Positions 16,991-23,577 of a stretch of 26,509 nucleotides of DNA are shown piece after piece. Every line of letters starts with the position of its first letter. The stretch's first letter is position 1. The DNA comes from an uncultured Pseudorhodobacter sp. (GTDB lineage: Bacteria; Pseudomonadota; Alphaproteobacteria; Rhodobacterales; Rhodobacteraceae). The notes under the pieces are model-generated. The model did not search any database. It was not told the origin of the DNA and saw nothing but the letters and a program-made list of their open reading frames with translations. The stretch is from NCBI GenBank assembly GCA_945957495.1, contig CAMFLG010000004.1, positions 1 to 26,509 of the forward strand, given 5' to 3'. The position numbers were made by a program, and so were the translations under genes.

Positions 16991-17845
16991 ATGTTTAAAT
17001 CTGGACTCTCAGGGCTGGCAGCCTGCCTCGTGCTAGGTGCGTCGATGGCAACGGCAGATGTGATCCCTGCGCTTCACGACGCCCTGCCGCAGGCCTACAA
17101 AGACAACGGCATAAAGGTCGCTGTTTTCAACGATTGGGCGCCGGACGAATTTGTGGATGCCGACGGCACGCTGAAGGGTTGGAGCGTTGATCTTGCGCAT
17201 GAGATGGAAAGCCGCCTCGGCGTGCCCTTTACTTACGAAGCAACCAGCTTTGACGCGATCATCCCCGGGTTGGAAGCCAAGCGATTCGATGCGGGGTTCT
17301 CTTCCTTCGGGTCTACGGCAGAGCGGCTGAAGGTTCTGGACTTCGTCGCGCAGCGCAAGATTGGCACAGCCTTCGGCTTTGCCAAGGACAGCACCCTTGT
17401 GGTCAAAGAGCCGAAGGATGCCTGCGGGTTGACCGTCGCGGTGCTGACCGGCGCATGGGACGCCCAGTTGGTTGAAAAGCTGAACAAAGAGGTCTGTGTT
17501 GCCGGCGGTCTTCCCGAGATCGTCATGCAGGACTACACTACTCAGGCGCAGGCCGAACTGGCCGTCCGCTCGGGTCGGGCGCAAGCCACGGTCGCGGCGT
17601 CAGTGAAGCTTGCCTACATTGCGGCGCAGACCGGCGACATGAAGGTTTCTGAGCTGGTTCTGGAACCGGTGAACAGCAACATTGGCGTGCGCAAGGATGA
17701 TCCGCTGGGCCAGGTTATGACCGATGCAATTCAGTCGATGATTGACGATGGCACTTACAAGGCAATCATGGAAAAATGGGGCATCGCTGACAGCGGCATG
17801 CTGAACAAAGCGCTGCTGATCACTGAGGCGAACCCGGATTTCTGA
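16991..17845 (+). CDS. ABC transporter substrate-binding protein, family 3 (polar amino acid type)
   Basis: Periplasmic receptor of the transporter encoded by the next two genes, 284 residues. A Sec signal peptide (MFKSGLSGLAACLVLGASMATA) precedes the mature protein. The family 3 fold is visible in VAVFNDWAPDEFVDADGTLKGWSVDLAHEMESRLGV, FDAIIPGLEAKRFDAGFSSFGSTAERLKVLDFV (the Arg normally binds the ligand carboxylate) and the C-terminal IQSMIDDGTYKAIMEKWGI. The family takes up amino acids, opines and related compounds. The neighbouring frlB and frlD genes suggest fructosyl-amino acids, but this is inferred from context. The ATG has an excellent GGAGGAAAACG site. A GC-rich hairpin after the stop (17857-17881) probably raises its level relative to the membrane subunits. 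Confidence 0.92.
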   Translation: MFKSGLSGLAACLVLGASMATADVIPALHDALPQAYKDNGIKVAVFNDWAPDEFVDADGTLKGWSVDLAHEMESRLGVPFTYEATSFDAIIPGLEAKRFDAGFSSFGSTAERLKVLDFVAQRKIGTAFGFAKDSTLVVKEPKDACGLTVAVLTGAWDAQLVEKLNKEVCVAGGLPEIVMQDYTTQAQAELAVRSGRAQATVAASVKLAYIAAQTGDMKVSELVLEPVNSNIGVRKDDPLGQVMTDAIQSMIDDGTYKAIMEKWGIADSGMLNKALLITEANPDF

Positions 17846-17856
17846 ACCGTCCCTTC

Positions 17857-17881
17857 GGCCCGGCCCCAACGGGGCCGGGCC
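17857..17881 (+). terminator. GC-rich hairpin after the binding-protein gene (mRNA stabiliser/attenuator)
   Basis: GGCCCGGCCCC and GGGGCCGGGCC form a perfect 11-bp stem around AAC. It has no T-run, so full termination is unlikely. Such hairpins between a binding-protein gene and its permease commonly protect the upstream mRNA and set a high receptor-to-permease ratio. Confidence 0.6.
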
Positions 17882-17894
17882 ACATGGTGGAAAG

Positions 17895-18836
17895 ATGCCT
17901 ATGAAACGTCCTGCCCCCTCTGCAGACCGCCCATCGATCCATGACATCCGGCCAGTTCCTGCACGGAATGTCGGCCAGTGGCTGGGTGGGGCCGTACTGC
18001 TGGCGATGGGGCTTTTGTTTCTGCAGATACTCGTGACCAACGGCAACATGAAATGGCCGGTGGTTGCAGATTACCTCTTTGATGCCAAGATCCTTGCGGG
18101 GTTGGGCATGACGTTGCTGTTGACCGTGTTGGCCATGGTTCTGGGTCTGGCCATCGGGATGGTGCTTGCCATCATGCGGCTGTCATCGGGCCGGGTTTTT
18201 CAATGGATCAGTTGGGTCTGGATCTGGTTTTTCCGCGGCGTGCCGCCGCTGGTTCAGATGATCTTCTGGTACAATCTGGCGCTTCTTTTGCCAGAAATTT
18301 CCATTGGTATCCCGTTTGGACCCAAACTTGTTTCCTGGAACACGAACGACCTGATTACTCCCTTTACCGCGGCGATCATGGGGCTTGCCTTCACGGAAAG
18401 CGCCTATGCGGCCGAGATGATCCGGGCTGGAATTCAGGCGGTCAACCCCGGCCAGACAGAGGCTGCAGCCACCCTTGGTATGACCCGGGCTCAGGTTTTG
18501 CGCCGCATCGTGCTACCCCAGGCGTTGCGTATCGTCATTCCGCCGATCGGAAACGATACGATTTCCATGCTGAAATTCACCTCGCTTGTTTCGGTGCTTG
18601 CCCTGCCCGATCTGCTTTACTCTGCGCAGATGATCTATGCGCGCACCTACCAGACCATTCCGCTGCTGATCGTCGCCACGCTTTGGTATCTGCTTTTGAC
18701 GACGGTTCTAACCATCTGCGAACACATGATAGAACATCGTCTCAAGGCTGCACCCGGGCAGAAGACGCGTTTCTGGGATCTTCGGTTCTTTCCTCGGCAT
18801 CGCTCAACGCATCAAAGCGCAGAGGTGCAGCCATGA
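17895..18836 (+). CDS. Amino-acid-type ABC transporter permease (HisM/GlnP family)
   Basis: Inner-membrane subunit, 313 residues, of the transporter. An N-terminal cytoplasmic tail of about 30 residues leads into a first membrane segment (VGQWLGGAVLLAMGLLFLQILV). The core then follows with GLGMTLLLTVLAMVLGLAIGMVLAI and the coupling EAA loop EAAATLGMTRAQVLRRIVLPQALR near residues 190-213, which docks the ATPase. Only one permease gene is present, so the transporter probably uses a homodimer. A second in-frame ATG at 17901 fits the GGTGGAAAG site slightly better, so the start may be two codons later. The stop overlaps the ATPase start (ATGA). Confidence 0.92.
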   Translation: MPMKRPAPSADRPSIHDIRPVPARNVGQWLGGAVLLAMGLLFLQILVTNGNMKWPVVADYLFDAKILAGLGMTLLLTVLAMVLGLAIGMVLAIMRLSSGRVFQWISWVWIWFFRGVPPLVQMIFWYNLALLLPEISIGIPFGPKLVSWNTNDLITPFTAAIMGLAFTESAYAAEMIRAGIQAVNPGQTEAAATLGMTRAQVLRRIVLPQALRIVIPPIGNDTISMLKFTSLVSVLALPDLLYSAQMIYARTYQTIPLLIVATLWYLLLTTVLTICEHMIEHRLKAAPGQKTRFWDLRFFPRHRSTHQSAEVQP

Positions 18837-19603
18837 CGCCGTTGCTTCAGGTCGAGAAATTGCGCAAGGCCTTCGGTACTCACGAAGTCCTTAGGGGCAT
18901 CGACTTGCAGGTCAACCGTGGGGAGGTGATCTGCATCGTTGGGCCATCGGGGTCTGGGAAAAGCACGCTTCTTCGCTGTCTGAATCATCTGGAAAAGCCG
19001 ACAGGCGGGGCTGTATTTCTGATGGGAGAGCCCGTGGGCCTGCGCTGGAAAGGCCGCAGCCTGCACGAAATGACCTTCAACGAACTTGCCCGACAGCGCC
19101 AGCGAATGGGCATGGTTTTTCAGGGTTTCCACCTCTTTCCTCACAAGACTGCGCTGGAGAATGTGGTTGAGGCTCCGATCATCGTGAAAGGCGTGCCGCG
19201 CGCCCAGGCCGAGGCCGAGGCGATGACGCTTTTGGACAAGGTTGGCATGCGTGATCGCGCGCATTACTACCCGGCACAGCTTTCCGGCGGGCAGCAGCAA
19301 CGGACGGCCATCGCGCGGTCGCTGGCAATGAAACCAGACCTGATGCTGTTCGACGAGCCGACCTCGGCGCTTGATCCCGAACTGGTGGGTGAGGTTCTGG
19401 CCACCATGCGACATCTTGCGGATGAAGGCATGACGATGGTCGTCGTGACTCATGAAATGGGTTTTGCCCGGGATGTCGCGGATCATCTGGTCTTTATGGA
19501 TGGCGGCGTGATTGTTGAGGAGGGCAAGCCCTCTGAGGTGCTGATCAACCCCCGCCACGACCGTACCCGCGCGTTCCTTTCGCGCGTAATATCAGAAACC
19601 TAG
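18833..19603 (+). CDS. Amino-acid-type ABC transporter ATPase (HisP/GlnQ family)
   Basis: Cytoplasmic ATPase, 256 residues, powering the transporter. Walker A GPSGSGKST begins near residue 38. The PAAT-type Q-loop MVFQGFHLFPHKTALENV, the signature LSGGQQQRTAIARSL, Walker B LMLFDEPTSALDPE and the switch VVVTHEMGFA follow in order. The ATG at 18833 overlaps the permease stop; a long open frame upstream runs inside the permease gene in another phase and is not part of the protein. Its stop lies only 6 nt from the stop of the convergent cyclodeaminase-family gene, with no clear terminator between. Confidence 0.95.
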   Translation: MTPLLQVEKLRKAFGTHEVLRGIDLQVNRGEVICIVGPSGSGKSTLLRCLNHLEKPTGGAVFLMGEPVGLRWKGRSLHEMTFNELARQRQRMGMVFQGFHLFPHKTALENVVEAPIIVKGVPRAQAEAEAMTLLDKVGMRDRAHYYPAQLSGGQQQRTAIARSLAMKPDLMLFDEPTSALDPELVGEVLATMRHLADEGMTMVVVTHEMGFARDVADHLVFMDGGVIVEEGKPSEVLINPRHDRTRAFLSRVISET

Positions 19604-19609
19604 CACGGC

Positions 19610-20548
19610 TCAGCCGACCAGCCGCAAAAGCGCGGCGGCGGTGAAAACGTCCAGATGCGCACCGCCATTGTTCTTGAAAAGTGTAATCTCTTCTGCCGTT
19701 TGGCGCCCTGTTGTGTGACCCTGAATCAGGTCGAACAGATCGGCCCGGACATCATTCCAGCCGATCACACCGGCAGCAACGGCCTGAACCAGATCGCCGC
19801 CACCGCGCATATTGGATTTGGCATCGGTGAAAAGTGTCGCGCGGGCCAAAGCCTTATCATCGGCTTCGCGCATGCTAGGCAGATAGGCGCCCACGAGGTC
19901 AAGGTGGGCGCCAGGCTTCAGAAGGGCGCCCTTGACCAGCGGACGATCTGACATGGTAACACAAGAGATGATATCGGCCCGTGATACTTCGGCATCCAGA
20001 TCGGTGACGGCCTCGGCAGGTAAACCTACGGCGCGCAAATTTTCGGCCAGCGTTTCGGCGCGCGCGGTCGTGCGATTCCAGATGGCGATCCGACGCAGCC
20101 CGGGGCGGACAGCAGCCATCGCCGCCGCCATGTTAGGGGCAAGCGCGCCCGCACCAACAATCAACAGCGTCTCGGCATCCGCCCGGGCCAGCAGATCGGC
20201 GCCGAGCGCAGAATCCGCACAGGTCTTGCGCGCCGTCATTGCCGCCCCATCGGCCACCAGACGTGGCGCGCCGGTCTGACCGTCGAAAGCGGCGACCAAG
20301 CCCTGAACTGACGGTTGGGGTGGGTCGAGGTCGAGGTTGCCGGGAAAAACTCCGACCATCTTGACCGCGATCAACCCACCGGGAAGCCAGCCCGGTAATG
20401 TGACGAACTGGTTGCGACTGCCGGCAGGGTCGGATTGCACCACGACATCGGCCACCGGAAGGGCACCGCTATGCGCTGCTCTCAGGGCTTCGACCAAGAC
20501 GGTCCAGGGAAGGGCGGCATGGACGGCAGTGGCATCAAGCAGGATCAT
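19610..20548 (-). CDS. Ornithine cyclodeaminase / mu-crystallin family protein
   Basis: NAD(P)-dependent enzyme of the OCD/mu-crystallin family, 312 residues. Members are ornithine or alanine dehydrogenases, ketimine reductases and opine-like synthases. Visible features are the conserved Lys63 in AVKMVG, the Rossmann motif LLIVGAGALA (129-137), IAIWNRT at the second strand, and DLVGAYLPSMREADD, which holds the family's catalytic Asp region. In place of the usual TAxRTaA, this protein has TARKTCA (105-111), so Lys108 stands where the substrate-carboxylate Arg normally is. The ATG at 20548 has GAAGG 7 nt upstream, better than the TTG at 20554. It lies 10 nt after the GntR gene, as third gene of the frlB operon. 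It may process the amino acid or imine released by FrlB; the substrate is unknown. Confidence 0.85.
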   Translation of the reverse strand: MILLDATAVHAALPWTVLVEALRAAHSGALPVADVVVQSDPAGSRNQFVTLPGWLPGGLIAVKMVGVFPGNLDLDPPQPSVQGLVAAFDGQTGAPRLVADGAAMTARKTCADSALGADLLARADAETLLIVGAGALAPNMAAAMAAVRPGLRRIAIWNRTTARAETLAENLRAVGLPAEAVTDLDAEVSRADIISCVTMSDRPLVKGALLKPGAHLDLVGAYLPSMREADDKALARATLFTDAKSNMRGGGDLVQAVAAGVIGWNDVRADLFDLIQGHTTGRQTAEEITLFKNNGGAHLDVFTAAALLRLVG

Positions 20549-20558
20549 TTGCAAACCT

Positions 20559-21269
20559 TCAGATTTTGATGTGGAAGCTGACCAGATGGCAGGGCGTGAT
20601 CAGTTGCGATACGGCGATCACCTGGCCATCGGCGTTGCATGTTGTCTTATTCACGCGATAGACGGGTTGGGCTGCCGAAACTCCCAGGATGTCGCGCTCT
20701 TCGCGGTTGGCAAAGCCGACGTCGATCTGCCTTTCCGCACTGGCGGGCACGCCCCCTGCCGTCTCGCGCAGCGCAGCGAACAGCGATCCGCCTTTTCCCA
20801 CCCGCTCTACCACAGTTGGGAAGCGCGCGGCGTCGAACCAAAGGGTCTCCAGCGTCATGGCCTGACCGTCAATTTCAAGCAGCCTCAGAAAGCGTATCGG
20901 TGCGCCGGCGCCAAGGCGCAGTGCAAGACCCTCGCGCGGCGGGTTATCCTCGCGTTCAAGGATGCGGTGGCCCGACATCCTGCCCATGCCGTTGATGGTT
21001 TCAGAAAAGCCTGACAGCGAAACGAGGGTCTGCTGCACCTTGGGCGGCGCTACGAGTGTTCCTCTGCCTTGCTGGCGGATCAGCCGCCCCTCGGCGCACA
21101 ACGCGCCGATGGCGCGGCGCAGCGTGATCCGGCTGACACCGTGGGCGGCGCAAAGCTCTGGCTCTGACGGCAGAAAGCTGCCCGCAGAGAGACGCCCGGA
21201 GTCTATCTCTGCAAGTATCCGGCGGCGGACCTGTTCGTAAAGTGGGATCAGGGCTTCGGAATTTGTCAT
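20559..21269 (-). CDS. GntR-family (HutC/UTRA) transcriptional regulator, FrlR-like
   Basis: DNA-binding regulator of 236 residues. The N-terminal winged helix-turn-helix reads PLYEQVRRRILAEIDSGRLSAG, followed by LPSEPELCAAHGVSRITLRRAIGALCAEGRLIRQQGRGTLV at about residues 32-73. The C-terminal UTRA domain (about 90-236) binds sugar phosphates or similar ligands in the HutC subfamily. It is overall similar to FrlR of fructoselysine operons, which likewise sit beside frlB and frlD. It lies 11 nt after frlB with a GAGG site. It probably binds the palindrome at 22298-22319 in front of frlB, making the operon autoregulated; a phosphorylated Amadori compound is the expected inducer (inferred). Confidence 0.9.
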   Translation of the reverse strand: MTNSEALIPLYEQVRRRILAEIDSGRLSAGSFLPSEPELCAAHGVSRITLRRAIGALCAEGRLIRQQGRGTLVAPPKVQQTLVSLSGFSETINGMGRMSGHRILEREDNPPREGLALRLGAGAPIRFLRLLEIDGQAMTLETLWFDAARFPTVVERVGKGGSLFAALRETAGGVPASAERQIDVGFANREERDILGVSAAQPVYRVNKTTCNADGQVIAVSQLITPCHLVSFHIKI

Positions 21270-21279
21270 CGGGCCTCGG

Positions 21280-22281
21280 TCAATAGGTAAGCTTCTTCAT
21301 ATACCGCCGTCCTTCGAGCATCACATGCTGGCGCAGTTCTGCAATCTGATAGGCGAAACGCCACAAAGTGTCGAAGAAGATCAACGGAACCAGATTGCCC
21401 CGAAAGACCGGATCTATCCCCGTGAGATCAAGTTCAAGCGCATCCAGCACAAGGATGTTTTCGGCCGATCCGAAGCGATGCAGGAATGTGTCCGCCCGAT
21501 CTTCCAACGCACGCGTGCTGTCACAGCCCTTCAGAAGGATGAAGGCCCGGTTCTTGTCGAGCACCTCGAAGGGCCCGTGAAAGAATTCGTTGGCATGGAT
21601 CGCCTGGCTGTTGATCCACTGCATTTCCATCAGGACACATATGGCGAAGGAATAGGCCGCGCCAAAACTTGCACCGCTTGCGACGGTGTAGATCACGTCC
21701 TCTTTTGCGAAACGCGGAGCAAAGTCGGCAAAGCGTGCGGCAAGCGTTACATGGGCGCGGTCGATGGCGGGTTGCAGGGCGGCAAGGCTGGTCATAAGGG
21801 CGCCCGAAAGGTCGTTGCCCTCGGTCATAGCAACCAAGCCCATCACCAACTGATAGAGGCGCGCATAATTGCTGTTCATGGCATCAATCGGCACGCCGGT
21901 TGAATAGGGCGCCTCGAAACCCACGGCATGGTCGCAGACCGTTGCAAGGGGTGAATTCTTTTCAGTCGTCAGGCCGACAGTCTGCGCCCCGCGTGACAGG
22001 GCAAATTCCGCTGCTGCCGTTGTTTCCTTTGTCGTGCCGGTCATCGAACACAGGATGACAAGGCTATCTTTGCCCAGCCCCTTGGGTGCACGCGCTGTGA
22101 ATTCGGCTGCGTTGAACAGGTCGGATGGCAGCGCCGAATGCTGATCCAGCAGGAATTTGGCCGGGTACATGATCGAAAGCGACCCGCCGCAGGCTACAAA
22201 GAAAACCCTTGCGGGCGGTTTGGCGCGGATTGCGGCCAAAGCGGCCTCGACATCGGCGTGGAAGGGGTTAGCCGCGGGCAT
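21280..22281 (-). CDS. frlB: FrlB-like SIS-domain deglycase (fructosamine 6-phosphate deglycase)
   Basis: Cytoplasmic sugar-phosphate enzyme with two SIS domains, 333 residues, inferred to cleave a 6-phosphofructosyl-amine to glucose 6-phosphate plus the free amine. The first SIS domain shows VFFVACGGSLSIMYPAKFLLDQ and CSMTGTTKETTAAAEFALSRGA. The second shows VIYTVASGASFGAAYSFAICVLMEMQWINSQAIHANEFFHGPFEVLDK, where the xEFxHGPxE element is shared with FrlB and GlmS. The C-terminus RRYMKKLTY resembles FrlB. Upstream in-frame ATGs exist at 22296 and 22293, but only the ATG at 22281 has a GGAG site at the right distance. It is divergent from frlD and followed by the regulator and cyclodeaminase-family genes. 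Other SIS isomerases are an alternative, but the adjacent FrlD-type kinase argues for FrlB. Confidence 0.8.
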   Translation of the reverse strand: MPAANPFHADVEAALAAIRAKPPARVFFVACGGSLSIMYPAKFLLDQHSALPSDLFNAAEFTARAPKGLGKDSLVILCSMTGTTKETTAAAEFALSRGAQTVGLTTEKNSPLATVCDHAVGFEAPYSTGVPIDAMNSNYARLYQLVMGLVAMTEGNDLSGALMTSLAALQPAIDRAHVTLAARFADFAPRFAKEDVIYTVASGASFGAAYSFAICVLMEMQWINSQAIHANEFFHGPFEVLDKNRAFILLKGCDSTRALEDRADTFLHRFGSAENILVLDALELDLTGIDPVFRGNLVPLIFFDTLWRFAYQIAELRQHVMLEGRRYMKKLTY

Positions 22282-22297
22282 TACAGACTCCATCATA

Positions 22298-22319
22298 TAA
22301 GACGTTATATAACGTATTA
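22298..22319. promoter_or_regulatory. Palindromic operator in front of frlB
   Basis: A perfect 14-bp palindrome ACGTTATATAACGT (22302-22315) is flanked by a mismatch and then by TAA/TTA arms. The GT...AC ends suit HutC-subfamily GntR operators. It covers the candidate -10 of frlB and lies 17 nt upstream of its start, which fits repression by the GntR regulator encoded two genes down. Confidence 0.6.
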
Positions 22320-22341
22320 ATTGCGTCAGGCCTCAAGTCAA
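22314..22341 (-). promoter_or_regulatory. Candidate promoter of frlB operon
   Basis: On the minus strand TTGACT (22341-22336) and TAATAC (22319-22314) are separated by 16 bp. The -10 overlaps the palindrome at 22298-22319. The -10 match is only moderate. Confidence 0.4.
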
Positions 22342-22348
22342 GCGTAGA

Positions 22349-22383
22349 TTGACAAGGAGCGTCAAAAAGTGCGAACGTTCTCA
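22349..22383 (+). promoter_or_regulatory. frlD upstream region with LacI-type operator O2
   Basis: A consensus -35 TTGACA is at 22349-22354. The operator TGCGAACGTTCTCA (22370-22383) occupies the place where the -10 would fall; it is the exact reverse complement of O1 at 16925-16938. A repressor bound here would block RNA polymerase. I cannot see a good -10, so the promoter itself is less certain than the operator. Confidence 0.6.
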
Positions 22384-22413
22384 TATTCGCGATCAGAACC
22401 AAGAGATCAGAAG

Positions 22414-23298
22414 ATGCCCATTCCCCGGATCCTGTCATTTGGCGACAACGTGGTCGATTGTTACGAAGAACAGGGCTTGATGTATCCGGGTGGCAACTGC
22501 CTAAATCTCGCCGTCTTTGCCCACCGCTTCGGGGCCGATACATTCTACGCAGGTGCTGTGGCCGAAGATGCGGCAGGTCTTCTCATCCGCAGCGCGCTGG
22601 CGGCTGAGGGGGTCGATATCAGCCATCTGCGCACGCTTTCGGGGAACACCGCATTTTGCGTCATTGGCTCTGAAGCTGGGGATAGAGTGTTCTTGGGTGC
22701 GGATCTTGGTGTCTCTATCCTTGGACCATCGCCCCAGGATCTGGCGTTGATGTCCCAAGTGGACGCCGTCCACACTGGGCGTTCCAGCCATATAGACGCT
22801 TGGGTGCCCCATATCGCCGCCCTTAGCCGCCTGTCTTATGACTTCGCCACCGCCCATGACGCCGACCGTCTTGCGCGTGTCGCGCCGCATTGCCACTTGG
22901 CAAGTTTTTCCGGTGGCGGGCTGTCGCGCGACCAAGCTCTGCGCCTTGCCCAACGGGCAGAGGCCTTGGGCGCACGGCATGTGCTGGTTACACGCGGTGA
23001 CAGCGGCGCCCTGCTTTTGTCTGCCGGAGAATTGACAGAGACCCGGGCCGAAATCATCACACCCCTTGATACGTTGGGGGCTGGCGATACGTTCATCGCG
23101 CGCGTCTTGACCGGGCTATTGCGTGCGGAAAGGCCCGCTGACCTTCTTGCGGCCGCGGCCAGCGAGGCCGCACAGACCTGTTCATGGCACGGCGGCTTTG
23201 GCCATGCCGCGCCGATGGAAGTTGACCTTTCGCTGTCGAAATCTGTGGCCGAGATCTATCGCATCACCAGGGCTGTTCCAGCCCCGGCTGCGTCATAG
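22414..23298 (+). CDS. frlD: FrlD-like PfkB-family kinase (fructosamine 6-kinase)
   Basis: Cytoplasmic ATP-dependent sugar kinase, 294 residues, expected to phosphorylate the fructosyl moiety at O6 before cleavage by FrlB. The start ILSFGDNVVDCYEEQGLMYPGGNCLNLAVFAHRFGA is strongly FrlD-like, with GDN-VD and GGNxLNxAV. The PfkB signature DTLGAGDTF is at residues 219-227, with Asp225 as catalytic base, followed by IARVLTGLL and a C-terminal TCSWHGGFG. The open frame extends back to 22369, but that start lies inside the LacI-type operator; the ATG at 22414 begins the conserved domain. It is transcribed divergently from frlB, with two different operators in the 130-bp gap. Ribokinase-type kinases for other sugars are a less likely alternative. 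Confidence 0.82.
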   Translation: MPIPRILSFGDNVVDCYEEQGLMYPGGNCLNLAVFAHRFGADTFYAGAVAEDAAGLLIRSALAAEGVDISHLRTLSGNTAFCVIGSEAGDRVFLGADLGVSILGPSPQDLALMSQVDAVHTGRSSHIDAWVPHIAALSRLSYDFATAHDADRLARVAPHCHLASFSGGGLSRDQALRLAQRAEALGARHVLVTRGDSGALLLSAGELTETRAEIITPLDTLGAGDTFIARVLTGLLRAERPADLLAAAASEAAQTCSWHGGFGHAAPMEVDLSLSKSVAEIYRITRAVPAPAAS

Positions 23299-23479
23299 GG
23301 CGCGACTTCACCGCTTGGTCGGGTGATCACGGCGGATGCCAAGGCGTCTGACGACATCTGGCGGCACGGTCCTTCGCAAAGACCGCCACGACGGCTGCAA
23401 ATTCCTGACCATGGTTTAGCTGACAAAAGCGCGGCGATGCCGCATAAATTGACTGCCTTTAGATCCCTGATGACAAACG

Positions 23480-23518
23480 GCTTCGCCCCGGCTTGCAGCC
23501 GGGGCGAAGCATGCTTTT
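23480..23518. terminator. Strong hairpin, terminator between frlD and dctA
   Basis: GCTTCGCCCCGGC and GCCGGGGCGAAGC form a perfect 13-bp stem around TTGCA. On the plus strand TTTT follows within 5 nt; on the minus strand CGTTTG follows. It lies 67 nt beyond the dctA stop and about 180 nt beyond frlD, so it probably ends dctA transcription and may stop read-through from frlD. The rest of the 23299-23577 gap shows nothing recognisable. Confidence 0.8.
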
Positions 23519-23577
23519 GGCGTAATCTCAGTGTCGCCAGTGGCGGTTGCAGCGCAGCTAACTGCGTATGGTCGGCT

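Noticed and set aside
18203..18832. Upstream extension of the ATPase gene into the permease gene
   Set aside because: The ABC ATPase domain begins directly after the ATG at 18833, and the extension is an out-of-frame reading of the permease.
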